Virus record (IMG/VR): IMGVR_UViG_3300007346_000045
Location: 1 to 48,152 of that record
Length of the DNA stretch: 48,152 bases
Reading direction: 5' to 3' (one strand)
Source: a virus
Part shown: one piece after another, positions 1 to 6,442 of the stretch
Layout of the letters: every line of letters starts with the position of its first letter
How positions within the stretch are numbered: the stretch's first letter is position 1
Notes under the pieces: model-generated
The model's database searches: none
What the model was told of the DNA's origin: nothing
Seen by the model: only the letters and a program-made list of their open reading frames with translations
Program-made: the position numbers and the translations under genes

Positions 1-226
1 AAAACGATGCCATTCAAGCTAAGTAGACGGAGCCTTGATAAGTTAGAGGGCGTTGACGAAAGGCTGCAAGCCGTAGCTAAACAAGCCATTACTCTTTCGA
101 AAATCGACTTTGGTGTTATTCAAGGCATGAGAACCATCGAACAGCAAAAAGAACTTGTAGCAAAGGGCGCAAGTAAAACGATGAAGTCTTTGCACTTAGA
201 GGGCAAAGCAATCGACGTCATGGCTT
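1..226 (+). repeat. Left copy of a 226-bp imperfect terminal direct repeat
   Basis: Bases 1-226 match 47927-48152 without gaps. The first 62 or so bases are identical; the rest carries 15 substitutions by my count, almost all synonymous in the endolysin frame (only Thr29 to Ser and Ile33 to Thr change the protein). This is most simply a circular or permuted genome whose assembled ends come from two strain variants. Confidence 0.9.
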
Positions 227-462
227 ACATCAATGGTCGCGCAAGCTGGGAACTAAATCTGTATGATGATCTTGCGGATGCAATCAAAGAGGCAGCGATT
301 ATTGTTGGGGTGCCTATCAGATGGGGCGCGGCTTGGCACATAGACGATATTAGGAAGTGGGATGGCACAATGGAAGATGCTATGAATGCGTATGTAGACC
401 TCCGTAGATCGCAAGGTAAACGTCCATTTATAGATGGACCGCATTTCGAAATAAGAGAGTAG
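7..462 (+). CDS. Endolysin, M15-type L-alanyl-D-glutamate / D-Ala-D-Ala peptidase
   Basis: A 151-residue zinc peptidase expected to cut peptidoglycan peptide cross-links at lysis. The VanY/M15 signature is visible: SLHLEGKAID gives zinc ligands H63 and D70, and DGPHFE near the C-terminus gives the catalytic Asp (D143) and the third zinc ligand (H146), as in the T5 endolysin family. No signal peptide or wall-binding domain is seen, so release should depend on the holin-like genes at 46-48 kb, which lie directly upstream once the genome is closed into a circle. In the copy at the right end the start is preceded by TTGGAGAAAA. A second, partial and diverged copy lies at 47933-48152. Family call is firm; the exact bond cut is inferred. 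Confidence 0.9.
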   Translation: MPFKLSRRSLDKLEGVDERLQAVAKQAITLSKIDFGVIQGMRTIEQQKELVAKGASKTMKSLHLEGKAIDVMAYINGRASWELNLYDDLADAIKEAAIIVGVPIRWGAAWHIDDIRKWDGTMEDAMNAYVDLRRSQGKRPFIDGPHFEIRE

Positions 463-499
463 TTGCATTCAAAAAAAATCTGTGTTTTTATAGTTTTGG

Positions 500-585
500 G
501 AAACAGGGGAAAATCAGAACAGATTGTGTTTTTCTATGGATACTACTGTATTTTGTGGTGAAATCCTGTATTCATGCCCTGTTTC
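500..585. other. Convergent intergenic region with a long-range inverted repeat
   Basis: GAAACAGGG at 500-508 is matched by CCCTGTTTC at 577-585, flanking the gap between the converging endolysin and methyltransferase genes. The loop is about 68 bases and there is no U-tract, so it is not a standard intrinsic terminator. Two related T-rich strings (TGTGTTTTTATAG near 481 and TGTGTTTTTCTAT near 526) lie in or beside it. It may help separate the late rightward and early leftward transcripts, but that is a guess. Confidence 0.3.
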
Positions 586-1338
586 TCACGAAATTTCTGC
601 ATAGATAATACAATGGGCTTTTCCCTCATTTAGTGTGGGGGATTTAGGTATCTGTTTTATAAGACTTATTTGCCTGTGAGGGTCTAGACTGTCTTTTACT
701 TTGTCATTCCAAAAAAGATGAGATTGTTCAATAAGAACATTATGGTTCAGCCTATAGTCCTTTATTTGAAAGCCTATAGATGAAAGTGTTTTTTCCCAGT
801 TATCTTTTGACCGAAAAGACATTTCCCATCTACTAGAGTAATAGTAATCTGCGCCAAAATAACAGTAGTCTTTAATTAGAATTTTATCAGTATAGTTCGA
901 AATGTTCGCAAGAGCTTTCGGCCCATCCATGTGGCACAAGCTGTCAAAGAATACTGCAATATCAAATCTGTCATTTGAGAAATAGTTTTCTGCTTTTGTT
1001 AAGTAGCAGGTTAATAGTGGCGATACGGCTTTGTATTGCGATTTTGAATTTGTAATACAAGTAATTCGGCACTCTGGTTTGTGCTTGGAAATGTAACGCG
1101 CTGGACCTCCATATCCACAGCCAACATCCAGTATTGATTTGACGCCATTTAGATAAGGAAGTGCATTATGAGTATAGTTCTCAAATAGATTTAGATGCGG
1201 ACCTTTCTCCATATAATGATAGTTAAGGTCATCATCTAAATAAGCTTTTAGATTTAAATCGTATAGATCAGTTATATTTTTTTCCCCTCTACGCGCAAAC
1301 TTCGCACAAATTTTTCTAGCTCTTTTCTTGCTCTCCAC
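586..1338 (-). CDS. Class I SAM-dependent methyltransferase (small-molecule type)
   Basis: A 250-residue methyltransferase. Motif I is clear (ILDVGCGYGG, residues 69-78), followed by a second strand with CITNSKSQ and an acidic FDIAVFFDSLCHMD stretch typical of motifs II-IV. The YD...HLNL N-terminal pattern resembles sarcosine/tocopherol-type methyltransferases rather than DNA methylases, so the substrate is probably a small molecule, lipid or sugar; this is inferred. The only upstream start is GTG at 1338, with no good ribosome-binding site and 67 bases of overlap with the preceding gene. The first 20 residues are very basic and look like an out-of-frame reading of that gene, so the true N-terminus may come from a downstream non-ATG start or a frameshift at the A7 run near 1278. 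It is the last gene of the leftward operon. Confidence 0.75.
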   Translation of the reverse strand: MESKKRARKICAKFARRGEKNITDLYDLNLKAYLDDDLNYHYMEKGPHLNLFENYTHNALPYLNGVKSILDVGCGYGGPARYISKHKPECRITCITNSKSQYKAVSPLLTCYLTKAENYFSNDRFDIAVFFDSLCHMDGPKALANISNYTDKILIKDYCYFGADYYYSSRWEMSFRSKDNWEKTLSSIGFQIKDYRLNHNVLIEQSHLFWNDKVKDSLDPHRQISLIKQIPKSPTLNEGKAHCIIYAEIS

Positions 1339-1457
1339 AGGTCTTGTTGAACATTAGGGTGTTTTGTACCTGTGCGAAGGTAAGCGTCTAGACATCGTTC
1401 TTCCTCTCGCTTTAGATGACGTAAAAGTGCGTGATCCGCTGGTGTGAGTTCTAGCAT
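1272..1457 (-). CDS. Small charged helical protein, unknown function
   Basis: A 61-residue protein rich in Leu, Arg, Lys and Glu that should form one or two amphipathic helices (residues 8-30 and 36-55). The ATG at 1457 follows a good ribosome-binding site (GAGAGG), which supports it over the overlapping reading of the zinc-ribbon gene. It ends in GAG GGG AAA AAA ATA TAA, an A7 run where a -1 slip would enter the methyltransferase frame. I do not recognise the family. Confidence 0.55.
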   Translation of the reverse strand: MLELTPADHALLRHLKREEERCLDAYLRTGTKHPNVQQDLWRARKELEKFVRSLRVEGKKI

Positions 1458-1554
1458 TTTCTACCTCTCTGCGCATATAGCATTCGGCACACAGTGTGTC
1501 ATAGTCTGATTTTACCAGAGCATCCCTATCGCAGTACACACATTTCTCAGTCAT
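1354..1554 (-). CDS. Zinc-ribbon-like microprotein, unknown function
   Basis: The 66-residue product has two CxxC knuckles (C5-C8 and C22-C25) spaced like a treble-clef or zinc ribbon, so residues 1-28 look real. The start overlaps the stop of the preceding gene as TAATG. The remaining 38 residues are Ser/Thr/Arg-rich, overlap the next gene by 104 bases and look like non-coding frame. A TAG in the +1 frame sits just before the next ATG (TAGAAAATG), so an ancestral ending near residue 30 later altered by an indel is possible. Confidence 0.5.
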   Translation of the reverse strand: MTEKCVYCDRDALVKSDYDTLCAECYMRREVENARTHTSGSRTFTSSKARGRTMSRRLPSHRYKTP

Positions 1555-1976
1555 TATTCTTCTCCCTTGTTTAAGTGTTTTCTATATTTTTTTTCAAAGC
1601 CCCCCATGTCCGCGCAACATTCATCAAGATTTGATAAAAGTGTTGCATAATCTTTATCTCCTAACGCCTCTTTCATGCGTAGATGATTTTCTTTCATCGT
1701 TTTTCTAACCCCTTTTGCTAATTCAATCATTTTGAAAAGTGCCTCAACGTCACCGCCAGAATGAATATTTGTCGGCCTGTCTTTTTTTCTGAGATTTTGA
1801 TTAAAGTCTAGGTAAGTTTTAAAGAATTTAGAAAGCGCTTGGCGCATTTCCATTTGATCTTTCATTGGCATGTTTTTGAAAATGGTATCTTGGTTGCAAA
1901 CTGCAAAGCCATAAATCGCATTTAATAAGCCAAGATGTTTGCTCTTTATTGTTACAGAAAAAACTTTTTTAGTCAT
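1554..1976 (-). CDS. Hypothetical early protein (140 aa)
   Basis: A 140-residue soluble, Lys/Met-rich, mostly helical protein. No catalytic motif or signal peptide is visible; three cysteines occur (NQD region, and a CC pair near residue 118). It overlaps the upstream gene by 8 bases and its stop overlaps the downstream start (TAATG), so it is translated within the leftward operon that starts near 3700. I do not recognise it. Phage proteins in this position are often host-takeover factors, but nothing here shows that. Confidence 0.7.
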   Translation of the reverse strand: MTKKVFSVTIKSKHLGLLNAIYGFAVCNQDTIFKNMPMKDQMEMRQALSKFFKTYLDFNQNLRKKDRPTNIHSGGDVEALFKMIELAKGVRKTMKENHLRMKEALGDKDYATLLSNLDECCADMGGFEKKYRKHLNKGEE

Positions 1977-2289
1977 GACAAAGCTCCGTAATTACAAAAC
2001 TCCATTTTAGTGCGTTCCAAGTTCTACATTCATCTAGTGCCAGTTTAAAAGCTTCTGCTTCTTTTTGTGTTCTAAAAGAATATTTTTTTAATGTTTGATA
2101 CTCACCCTCTGCTCCCCAAAGGAGCGTTACAATGTTTTGAGGGTGCCCTGCTTTGAGGTGCTTTGAAATATCTTTCTTTCTTATTGTTGTAATTGTTTTT
2201 GATGCCAGTTTCATCGTTTTTTCGTTTGATTTTTTTGAAACGCATTTACTGTTCCAAAAAGGTGGATTGTCGTTATATTTTATTTTCAT
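1969..2289 (-). CDS. Hypothetical early protein (106 aa)
   Basis: A 106-residue basic protein. The central part (TIRKKDISKHLKAG) is Lys-rich, and the C-terminal half has alternating strands and a helix (FRTQKEAEAFKLALDEC), reminiscent of small alpha/beta single-domain proteins. The start overlaps the preceding stop as ATGA. No function is recognised. It belongs to the leftward early operon, between two other small proteins. Confidence 0.7.
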   Translation of the reverse strand: MKIKYNDNPPFWNSKCVSKKSNEKTMKLASKTITTIRKKDISKHLKAGHPQNIVTLLWGAEGEYQTLKKYSFRTQKEAEAFKLALDECRTWNALKWSFVITELCHD

Positions 2290-2519
2290 GGTCTTGCCCT
2301 TGGTCTAAGTACGGATGACACAACGTCTGTTTCTACGCAGGTCATAAAAATGTCATTGCCGTACAGCTTTACGATATGATCGTAGATCGGGTCAGCCAAC
2401 CCCTGATCCATTACTTGTTGACAATGGCTTTCCGAGGCGTAGACGATGGATGCAAGCGGCGCTGCATTGAATGACGCCATTTCGTAGTCGATCATCAGGA
2501 CAGTAAAGAACTCAATCAT
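2286..2519 (-). CDS. Hypothetical early protein (77 aa)
   Basis: Predicted 77 residues from ATG 2519. This start is chosen because its ATGA overlaps the stop of the small membrane-peptide gene; an in-frame GTG at 2528 would add three residues but breaks the overlap pattern of the operon. The protein has a hydrophobic N-terminus (IEFFTVLMIDYEM) and ends in a basic RPRARP. Function unknown. Confidence 0.65.
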   Translation of the reverse strand: MIEFFTVLMIDYEMASFNAAPLASIVYASESHCQQVMDQGLADPIYDHIVKLYGNDIFMTCVETDVVSSVLRPRARP

Positions 2520-2611
2520 AGCCACCACCCCGCGCTAATACCTGTTACGAATATTGCTGCAAGTACTATGGTCAATCCGAAGATGATCCAATCTTGTTTA
2601 TCAATGTTCAT
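2516..2611 (-). CDS. 31-residue single-span membrane peptide
   Basis: Starts MNIDKQDW and then has a hydrophobic run of about 20 residues (WIIFGLTIVLAAIFVTGISA) ending in GWWL. Both ends are joined to neighbours by ATGA overlaps: the start overlaps the stop of the helix-turn-helix gene and the stop overlaps the start of the next gene. That arrangement is strong evidence of real translation despite the small size. A negatively charged N-terminus followed by one membrane span suggests a small inner-membrane protein; its role is unknown. Confidence 0.7.
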   Translation of the reverse strand: MNIDKQDWIIFGLTIVLAAIFVTGISAGWWL

Positions 2612-2826
2612 AGCTCTGTCCTTTGCCCTTGTTTTTTTACCTTCCAATCAATCCCATATCTTTGTGCATAGTTATTGATCAGTGTGAGTGAGCGGCCTAG
2701 TATTCTAGCCGCTTCTGTTTGAGTGTAACCGCTCTCTGAAAGAGAGAGCAAAAGTTCTTTCTTTTCTCTCTTGTGACGAGCGGAAATTTCATCCCAAGTT
2801 TCAATGTATCTGTGAAGGTTTTCCAC
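2608..2826 (-). CDS. Helix-turn-helix protein (Fis/resolvase-like HTH)
   Basis: A 72-residue protein with a clear HTH (YTQTEAARILGRSLTLINNY) in its C-terminal half, preceded by a charged helix (SARHKREKKELLLSL). I prefer GTG at 2826: it follows AGGGAGAATGAC at ideal spacing, the same leader as the GTG-started gene at 8500. An in-frame ATG at 2853 would add nine residues and overlap the upstream gene. Likely a small DNA-binding regulator within the leftward operon; the target is unknown. Confidence 0.7.
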   Translation of the reverse strand: MENLHRYIETWDEISARHKREKKELLLSLSESGYTQTEAARILGRSLTLINNYAQRYGIDWKVKKQGQRTEL

Positions 2827-2836
2827 GTCATTCTCC

Positions 2837-3163
2837 CTAAAAGTTATAGTCATAAAAGCGGCGTGGCTTTTCGCTTAATCGGTATTTTGACCCATAGCGG
2901 TCTCGCCAAACCCCATCTTTATGTAATCGAATGCGAAGTGTGCGAAGGTTGTCATCGTTAGTAATTATCCATCGCTGTTCCGCGCTGTTTGCGCAGTGTC
3001 CAGCAAAGCCGCCCTGTTCCCATTTTGGGGTCCATGTAGGGTCTTGTTCAGCGTTCATTTCCCGTATTTCTAAGGTTTTCTCGCTTATCTTTTTGACAAC
3101 CTCATATGGATGAATGTCGCTATATCCGTGATAATTTGCGTATTGCATTTTTACTATCCTCAT
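2837..3163 (-). CDS. Hypothetical early protein (108 aa)
   Basis: A 108-residue soluble protein, aromatic and basic at the C-terminus (KPRRFYDYNF), with a Trp-rich middle (DPTWTPKWEQGGF). The start overlaps the preceding stop as ATGA. No known domain is visible to me. Part of the leftward early operon. Confidence 0.7.
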   Translation of the reverse strand: MRIVKMQYANYHGYSDIHPYEVVKKISEKTLEIREMNAEQDPTWTPKWEQGGFAGHCANSAEQRWIITNDDNLRTLRIRLHKDGVWRDRYGSKYRLSEKPRRFYDYNF

Positions 3164-3471
3164 TCGTAGAAGGCGAGGTCAAAGCCCCAATATGTTTCGC
3201 AGTGACCCCAAGGCCCATTTGCGAAAACTGCGATTGCCCAATCATGTGGACCGCTTTCCCAGCAAACGTGCCAAGCCTTCCCAACATATCCATGCTGTTG
3301 ACTTTCTTCTGGTGATTTAATCCAGACCTCATAATGAGGGTTCATGCCAGAGGCTCTACAAGCTTCGCAGAGTGCCTTATAAAGTGCTTTGGCTGCTGAT
3401 GCCTTGGTTTTGTATTTTGATGGCTCCCAGCGCAGGTTTAGGCGCTCTCCGGCCCATGTTTCGATAAGCAT
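3160..3471 (-). CDS. Hypothetical early protein (103 aa)
   Basis: 103 residues from ATG 3471. This start shares its A with the upstream stop (TAATG) and has AGGAAGGA at good distance; the in-frame ATG at 3480 sits directly on that Shine-Dalgarno and is less likely. The sequence is rich in Trp, His and Cys (HYEVWIK, WHVCWESGPHDW, FANGPWGHCE), suggesting a compact fold, possibly metal-binding. Function unknown. Confidence 0.7.
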   Translation of the reverse strand: MLIETWAGERLNLRWEPSKYKTKASAAKALYKALCEACRASGMNPHYEVWIKSPEESQQHGYVGKAWHVCWESGPHDWAIAVFANGPWGHCETYWGFDLAFYE

Positions 3472-3671
3472 TAGTCCCATTCCTTCCTGTCGATTTGATT
3501 GTCATAACCCTCGTAATAGTCAGCGATTTGCTCTGGGGTCATATCTTCCTCAAGAACTGGGTATCCCTTGTAAGTGCCTTGAGGCCAGTAATGTGGCTTT
3601 GCTGTACGCCAGTAATAAGCATCCGCTGATCCGCGATCCATTGGTGATCCGTGTTTGGGAAAGCTATTCAT
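3471..3671 (-). CDS. Conserved small phage protein with HGSPMDRGSADAYYW motif
   Basis: A 66-residue protein, the first gene of the leftward operon. Its N-terminal pattern (SFPKHGSPxDRGSADxYY, then PHYWP and TYKG) resembles small uncharacterised proteins I have seen in other phages and prophages; function unknown. It is highly polar and Tyr-rich. The start is well supported by AAGGAGAA ten bases upstream and by the promoter at 3701-3729. Confidence 0.75.
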   Translation of the reverse strand: MNSFPKHGSPMDRGSADAYYWRTAKPHYWPQGTYKGYPVLEEDMTPEQIADYYEGYDNQIDRKEWD

Positions 3672-3700
3672 ATTTGGTTCTCCTTATTGCCGATAAGAAC

Positions 3701-3729
3701 ACAATATTTTATTTTTGTGGATATGTCAA
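3701..3729 (-). promoter_or_regulatory. Leftward early promoter with TATCCACA element
   Basis: On the minus strand: TTGACA (3729-3724), 17-base spacer, TATTGT (3706-3701). TATCCACA follows the -35 directly. The transcript leader carries GGCAATAAGGAGAA before the 3671 start. The same module recurs at 4988-5016 and 20796-20824. Confidence 0.7.
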
Positions 3730-3780
3730 CACCTTTTGTGAAATTATTTCACTTTTTTGTGCATCAATCCATATTCTGTA

Positions 3781-4116
3781 TTACAAGCCGAATATGCGTT
3801 TCATTGTTTTTGTAATGAAATACCCTTCATGTTGCGGGTGTCGCGCCATAAATAAACGGGCGTACAGCGCAATAAAGTCATTGGAAACTTTATAAACTTC
3901 GTCATGCGTCATTGCAGTTTCCCATCTGACCCTGTTAGCGACCATCCAAGCGGAGCCGCGCTTAGGTCGACGCTGTATCATTTGTAAGCTGAACTGCTCA
4001 AAGAACTGAAAGGTCGCTGGATTGGTGCGCATGTGATATAAGAACTCAGTAGCAAGACATCCCTTTTCATTTGTCTTAACGCTATCAAGATAGTTAAAGA
4101 ACTCATTCTCATTCAT
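3781..4116 (-). CDS. Conserved phage/bacterial protein of unknown function (ANRVRWET family)
   Basis: A 111-residue protein with a pattern I recognise from many phages and prophages: a helix with FFEQFSLQMI, then SAWMVANRVRWETA, then NDFIALYARLFMARHPQHEGYF. No member with a proven function is known to me. The ATG at 4116 follows AAAGGAAA at good distance. It ends the 4961-3781 operon, just upstream of the next leftward promoter. Confidence 0.8.
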   Translation of the reverse strand: MNENEFFNYLDSVKTNEKGCLATEFLYHMRTNPATFQFFEQFSLQMIQRRPKRGSAWMVANRVRWETAMTHDEVYKVSNDFIALYARLFMARHPQHEGYFITKTMKRIFGL

Positions 4117-4137
4117 AGTCTGGTTTCCTTTTTTTGA

Positions 4138-4425
4138 TTACATCCATATTGTGCATGTGCCGCGACCATAAAAGTATTCATCTGGCATATCTGCGACAGT
4201 GTAGACAACTCTGTATCTTTGACCGATGTTGTCTTTGATTTGATCTTCGCTGGTAAGCTGTTCTTCCTCTGGTCGATTGATTGTTACACCATCTCTCTTG
4301 ATTGAGTTATTATGAGTAATTGTTATTTCGGACCCTTGCTCAAAATGCCAAATTGCCCACTCCTCATTGTAAGTCCAGAATACCCTTCTAGGCGTTGAAA
4401 TCCTAAACTGTAGTTTAGCTGTCAT
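4138..4425 (-). CDS. Hypothetical early protein (95 aa)
   Basis: 95 residues from ATG 4425, chosen over an in-frame TTG at 4437 because GGGGG lies just upstream of the ATG. The protein is mainly beta-prone with a Trp-rich segment (WTYNEEWAIWHFEQG) and ends DEYFYGRGTCTIWM. It overlaps the upstream gene by 11 bases. Function unknown. Confidence 0.65.
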   Translation of the reverse strand: MTAKLQFRISTPRRVFWTYNEEWAIWHFEQGSEITITHNNSIKRDGVTINRPEEEQLTSEDQIKDNIGQRYRVVYTVADMPDEYFYGRGTCTIWM

Positions 4426-4633
4426 CGTTACCCCCAAAGCATTGGTTCCACTCTTCTGGGATAATTCCCGACATCAAGAACTCGCGCTCATCATCGTTAA
4501 GCTGTGGCATTGCGTGCTGGATAAGTCTGCCGCTCTGCCAATCGTCAAGCTGCTCTTTGGTTATGGGCAGTTCCATTTCGTTAAGTTTTCCAGTTAACAT
4601 ACTGCGCTTTTGGATAAACATTCTGTGCCTCAT
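4415..4633 (-). CDS. Hypothetical early protein (72 aa)
   Basis: 72 residues from ATG 4633, which overlaps the upstream stop as ATGA and follows GGGGGAC; an in-frame TTG at 4648 is rejected. The first residues are basic (MRHRMFIQKRS) and the rest acidic with LNDDEREFLMSGIIPEEWN, which resembles small regulatory helical proteins. Not recognised. Confidence 0.65.
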   Translation of the reverse strand: MRHRMFIQKRSMLTGKLNEMELPITKEQLDDWQSGRLIQHAMPQLNDDEREFLMSGIIPEEWNQCFGGNDDS

Positions 4634-4797
4634 TGTTTTGTCCCCCAAGCATCGTCCATAAGGATTTGTTTGACTTGTGCTTCGGTCAGATCAAAGTGCC
4701 TCGCAACCTGCTTTATGGTTACGTTCATATTGCTGTCAAAGAACCAGCAAATTTCTTTCCGCATCATAAGGTCAACTTCTGAAATCCAATCGCCCAT
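4630..4797 (-). CDS. Small helix-turn-helix protein (55 aa)
   Basis: 55 residues from ATG 4797. The C-terminal half reads as an HTH (VTIKQVARHFDLTEAQVKQIL), a typical small DNA-binding unit; the N-terminal half is an amphipathic helix. An in-frame TTG at 4812 is less likely. The gene lies 2 bases from the upstream stop and overlaps the next start by ATGA. Probably a regulator; target unknown. Confidence 0.65.
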   Translation of the reverse strand: MGDWISEVDLMMRKEICWFFDSNMNVTIKQVARHFDLTEAQVKQILMDDAWGTKQ

Positions 4798-4799
4798 TT

Positions 4800-4961
4800 T
4801 TAATACTCCCAAATTGGTGAGAACCCGATGTCATGATCAAGGTAAACAACTGCTGATCCCAAGAATTTCCAATCGCATGACTTTGCGATGTATTCGCCCC
4901 AAGTTTTAGCTTCGTCTAAAGTGCTGAAGATTTTTTCTGATGTAAGTCTGTTAGCAATCAT
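4800..4961 (-). CDS. Short first gene of the 4961-3781 operon (53 aa)
   Basis: The frame from ATG 4961 runs 53 residues (MIANRLTSEKIFSTLDEAKT...SPIWEY). An excellent ribosome-binding site (AAGGAGAAAATGAC) is directly upstream, as is the shared promoter-leader module, so this is the first gene of the operon. The sequence is compact with a helix (TLDEAKTWGEYIAK) followed by strands. Function unknown. Confidence 0.7.
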   Translation of the reverse strand: MIANRLTSEKIFSTLDEAKTWGEYIAKSCDWKFLGSAVVYLDHDIGFSPIWEY

Positions 4962-4987
4962 GTCATTTTCTCCTTTTGCCTATTTAA

Positions 4988-5016
4988 CGAATATCACAAG
5001 ATTGTGGATAGGTCAA
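4988..5016 (-). promoter_or_regulatory. Leftward early promoter with TATCCACA element
   Basis: On the minus strand: TTGACC (5016-5011), 17-base spacer containing TATCCACA directly after the -35, then TATTCG (4993-4988, a weak -10). The leader has AGGCAAAAGGAGAA before the 4961 start. Closely parallels the module at 3701-3729. Confidence 0.6.
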
Positions 5017-5064
5017 CATCTTTTTTAAAATAATCATCGTTAATTTTACATAAAGTAACATCAG

Positions 5065-5091
5065 AAAAAATGGTAGCCCTTACGAGGGCTA
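5065..5091 (-). terminator. Probable intrinsic terminator for leftward transcription
   Basis: A perfect 7-bp stem TAGCCCT/AGGGCTA (5074-5091) with a 4-base loop; on the minus strand it is followed by CCA and six Ts. It would stop the 8500-5518 operon after it has run antisense through rusA. On the plus strand the same hairpin lies in the rusA leader. Confidence 0.55.
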
Positions 5092-5108
5092 TCTACTATA
5101 TCTAGTGC

Positions 5109-5582
5109 ATGGCACTACAGATATGTGAATTTAAAGTATATGGCACACCAATAGGTAAAGGCAGACCGCGCTTTACTCGTAATGGTCATACTTACACGCC
5201 AACCAAAACCAAAGACTATGAAAAGCGGGTTGCTTCGGCTGCATGGGCAGAAATGAAACGACAGGGTATCCAGCCTACAGATAGGCGGGTCAATATGATA
5301 ATTACAGCGTTCTTTGATATTCCTAAGTCATACTCAAAGGCTAAGACGATAGAATGCCAATGTGGAATAGTTATACCGCCACGCCCTGATATAGATAACA
5401 TCGGTAAAATCATTGCGGATGCTTGCAACAAAATTGTTTATGTAGATGACGCTCAAATTTGGTTTTTGGCTATGTCAAAGCAATATTGTGATCAAGGACA
5501 GCAAGCTCATGTCCATGTTAAAGTTCAGTGGGATGATCCGAGTAAGAATAGTCGGGACCATATAGTTCTCGCCACAATTTAG
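5109..5582 (+). CDS. rusA: RusA-family Holliday junction resolvase
   Basis: A 157-residue RusA-type endonuclease that resolves Holliday junctions and branched DNA during recombination and before packaging. The fold signature is clear: an N-terminal strand then IGKGRPRFTRNG, and the catalytic Asp cluster RPDIDNIGKIIADACN followed by VYVDDAQI. It is the only rightward gene in this early region; its 3' end overlaps the HNH gene on the other strand by 65 bases, so the two transcripts are antisense to each other. No good Shine-Dalgarno precedes the ATG; the only GAGGG is inside the hairpin at 5074-5091, about 20 bases away. Family assignment is secure. Confidence 0.9.
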   Translation: MALQICEFKVYGTPIGKGRPRFTRNGHTYTPTKTKDYEKRVASAAWAEMKRQGIQPTDRRVNMIITAFFDIPKSYSKAKTIECQCGIVIPPRPDIDNIGKIIADACNKIVYVDDAQIWFLAMSKQYCDQGQQAHVHVKVQWDDPSKNSRDHIVLATI

Positions 5583-5850
5583 GCTGTCTGTGTATAGCTA
5601 CCTTTGAGCTATCCCAAAGACCTTGATGATGCCCTTCGCACAATGGAATAGCGTCTAAATCAGAACGCTTCCTTGTGCTATATCTATCGTGAATGGGATG
5701 GTGCGCTGTGGTCGCTGACATTTGAACCTCATTAAAAGTTTTACAAATAATGCAGCGTCTTGATCTTATTGATTGTAAAAAGCGTTCATTCTTCTGTTTT
5801 TTGGATTTGTCTTTCAGTCCTACGGGCGGCTTGTTCGCCAAGTTTGTCAT
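5518..5850 (-). CDS. HNH-type nuclease, Ref (RecA-dependent nuclease)-like
   Basis: 110 residues. Visible features are a CxxC pair (C33-C36), AHHPIHDRYSTRKRSD, IPLCEGHHQG and AIHRQPKLW. This order matches the phage P1 Ref family and DUF968-like proteins, HNH-fold nucleases linked to RecA-dependent recombination. It is the last gene of the leftward recombination operon with ERF, SSB and Gp157, which fits a recombination role. Its C-terminus (YGPDY) is also typical. The exact subfamily (Ref versus another HNH) is inferred. Confidence 0.8.
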   Translation of the reverse strand: MTNLANKPPVGLKDKSKKQKNERFLQSIRSRRCIICKTFNEVQMSATTAHHPIHDRYSTRKRSDLDAIPLCEGHHQGLWDSSKVAIHRQPKLWRELYGPDYSYSDHPTEL

Positions 5851-5855
5851 GGAAA

Positions 5856-6200
5856 TTAACCTCTCTTCGCAAAAGGTCCATCTGTTCTTTTATCTCCGAG
5901 TTCACCATAGTCCCCTGCGATGATTTCAGAAATTCGTCCTTGATTGACATTGTATTTCTCCGCTAATGCCCTTGTACTCATCCAAGGCTCTTGCAGATGC
6001 CATTGTAACACACTGTCTCTTATTTGTGGAGTTATGGGGTTCGCGGTCGCTGGTGCTTTTTGATTTTTGTGTTTTTTCCGCACCATATGACTAAGCGCGG
6101 ATTGCACAGACGCCCTTATGAACATGGGGTCAGATGTGCCATCTTCCATTGCGTCCAGAAGTCGTTCTAATATTGCTCTAGCGCGTGGAATGTCGCTCAT
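5856..6200 (-). CDS. Helix-turn-helix DNA-binding protein
   Basis: 114 residues. The C-terminal half has an HTH of homeodomain-like type (STRALAEKYNVNQGRISEII). The N-terminus is an acidic helix (ARAILERLLDAMEDG) and the middle is a Lys-rich linker (RKKHKNQKAPATANP). Likely an operon regulator or an accessory DNA-binding protein. It overlaps the upstream gene by 4 bases (ATGA). Confidence 0.7.
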   Translation of the reverse strand: MSDIPRARAILERLLDAMEDGTSDPMFIRASVQSALSHMVRKKHKNQKAPATANPITPQIRDSVLQWHLQEPWMSTRALAEKYNVNQGRISEIIAGDYGELGDKRTDGPFAKRG

Positions 6201-6442
6201 TGTAGAAACCTTTCTTTGATTAAGCCATTGTAATCGAAAACCATAAGGTCCTCTAACTCTGGGTGCATAATGATTATTATATTAGAGCCAAGTCCGTTAC
6301 TTTCAGAGAAAATCGGGAAAGGACATAAGGTAATCGCTTCATTGTCAAACATATCAAAAAGTTTTGGCAATGCGGCGCACATTTGCTCAATCGAAACGCC
6401 TTCCCCTCTAAATACTTCATATGGCTCAGTTTTATCTGTCAT
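6197..6442 (-). CDS. Hypothetical protein in recombination operon (81 aa)
   Basis: An 81-residue acidic protein with no recognised motif. The N-terminus (YEVFRGEGVSIEQMCAALPKLFDMFDNE) predicts one helix and the rest strands (ITLCPFPIF, NIIIIMHPEL). It sits between the DUF1367-like and HTH genes and overlaps its upstream neighbour by 11 bases. Confidence 0.65.
   Translation of the reverse strand: MTDKTEPYEVFRGEGVSIEQMCAALPKLFDMFDNEAITLCPFPIFSESNGLGSNIIIIMHPELEDLMVFDYNGLIKERFLQ

Noticed and set aside
1-226. True terminal redundancy of fixed ends
   Set aside because: Real packaged terminal repeats would be identical; 15 mismatches fit strain mixture or circular permutation better.
3389-3895. 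168-codon rightward frame
   Set aside because: It runs antisense through three overlapping leftward genes and their promoter; composition is typical of shadow frames.
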